NCBI RefSeq assembly: GCF_017798165.1
Contig: NZ_CP059068.1
Span: forward strand, 3,286,001 to 3,350,000
From: Rhodoferax sp. AJA081-3
GTDB lineage: Bacteria > Pseudomonadota > Gammaproteobacteria > Burkholderiales > Burkholderiaceae_C
Direction of reading: 5' to 3'
Length of the DNA stretch: 64,000 bases
Part shown: one piece after another, positions 63,521 to 64,000 of the stretch
How positions within the stretch are numbered: the stretch's first letter is position 1
Layout of the letters: each line of letters begins with the position of its first letter
Program-made: the position numbers and the translations under genes
The notes under the pieces: generated by a model
What the model saw: the letters and a program-made list of their open reading frames with translations, nothing else
What the model was told of the DNA's origin: nothing
Databases searched by the model: none

Positions 63521-64000
63521 CTAGCGAGCCCCAAATCCACTGGCCACAATGCGCAATGTCTTGTAGGCTATCAACAAATCCAGTGCCACTGAATAGTGCG
63601 CGACGTAATAGAGGTCGTAACTGAGCTTAATGGCTGTTTCCTCTTCGTTGCCTGCATAGCCCTGCAGCACTTGCGCCCATCCCGTAATTCCGGGGCGGAC
63701 CAAGTGCCGGTAGGGATAGGCGGGAATACGTGTCGCAAACTTATCGACCAAAGCCCGCTGCTCGGGACGGGGCCCGATAAGGCTCATTTCGCCCTTCAAT
63801 ACATTCCAGAATTGAGGCAATTCGTCAAGTCGCATGCGGCGAATGAACTGCCCCACAGGGGTAATGCGGCTGTCTCCAGGTGAGGCAAACAGCCCGTCCT
63901 CGGTGGCGACGTTTAGCCGCATGCTGCGGAACTTCCAAATCTTGAAACTACGGCCATTCAGGCCCACACGTGTCTGGGAGAAAAAAATGGGACCGGGAGA
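63521..64000 (-). CDS. Bacterial sugar transferase (initiating phosphoglycosyltransferase), partial
   Basis: The right edge cuts the 5' part; about 159 C-terminal residues are present. The visible region has GPIFFSQTRVGLNGRSFKIWKFRSM, FIRRMRLDELPQFWNVLKGEMSLIGPRPE, and RPGITGWAQV, the WcaJ/EpsL-type catalytic core. It adds the first sugar phosphate to undecaprenyl phosphate for exopolysaccharide or O-antigen. It is followed by the GT4 gene in the same direction. Confidence 0.92.
   Translation of the reverse strand, partial: SPGPIFFSQTRVGLNGRSFKIWKFRSMRLNVATEDGLFASPGDSRITPVGQFIRRMRLDELPQFWNVLKGEMSLIGPRPEQRALVDKFATRIPAYPYRHLVRPGITGWAQVLQGYAGNEEETAIKLSYDLYYVAHYSVALDLLIAYKTLRIVASGFGAR

Overview
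The window reads as chromosomal DNA of a betaproteobacterium of the order Burkholderiales, most likely Comamonadaceae (Rhodoferax-like). The basis is the high-GC codon use, the recA-recX, sucCD and tkt-gap arrangements, the two-component and type IV pilus gene types, and several families of short dispersed repeats. No rRNA, tRNA, CRISPR array, phage or intact insertion sequence was found. Every gene called here looks intact except the two cut by the window edges.

Layout. 1-5.7 kb: an edge-truncated OYE-type flavin oxidoreductase, divergent from a four-gene cluster (SPFH-SHOCT, zinc-ribbon/DUF4178-like, DUF350, membrane-anchored spermidine-synthase-like enzyme). 5.7-16.2 kb: a GlxA/AraC-type regulator divergent from an operon for uptake, sensing and breakdown of an amide or amino-acid-like compound (solute-binding protein, ATPase, two permeases, amidase, second binding protein, chemoreceptor, ornithine cyclodeaminase family enzyme, FAD amino-acid dehydrogenase). 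16.2-26 kb: small membrane and secreted proteins including a VHL-beta-like domain, a TonB-dependent receptor, a Tat-exported FAD enzyme, LysR, DUF4148-like, an orphan ParA, a binding protein and speD. 26-38 kb: tkt, gap, a TPR/OGT-type glycosyltransferase, an acyltransferase, a YchJ-like protein, an esterase-fold protein without its nucleophile, a topoisomerase III-SWIB fusion divergent from a SET-domain protein, birA and a SPOR-like protein. 38-47 kb: a TctDE-like two-component system, MarR, recA-recX, argC, sucCD, TerC.

47.5-59.7 kb holds the most striking system: a tightly packed set encoding a CHASE2 Ser/Thr kinase, PP2C phosphatase, FHA protein, CHASE2 class III adenylate cyclase, metallo-beta-lactamase-fold cyclic nucleotide phosphodiesterase and a GAF-domain secretion/pilus ATPase. 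It is followed by a sigma-54-promoted pilin and a PglL-type oligosaccharyltransferase. I infer a circuit joining protein phosphorylation and a cyclic nucleotide to type IV pilus function. 59.8-64 kb starts an AT-richer surface polysaccharide locus (flippase, two glycosyltransferases, initiating sugar transferase cut by the edge).

Four repeat families lie over this: A (about 60 bp, eight copies, three inside reading frames), B (four copies with a common core inside inverted arms that differ from copy to copy), C (two GC-rich copies directly behind stop codons) and D (one 272-bp element that can fold as a three-way junction and whose CTAG ends supply both flanking stop codons).
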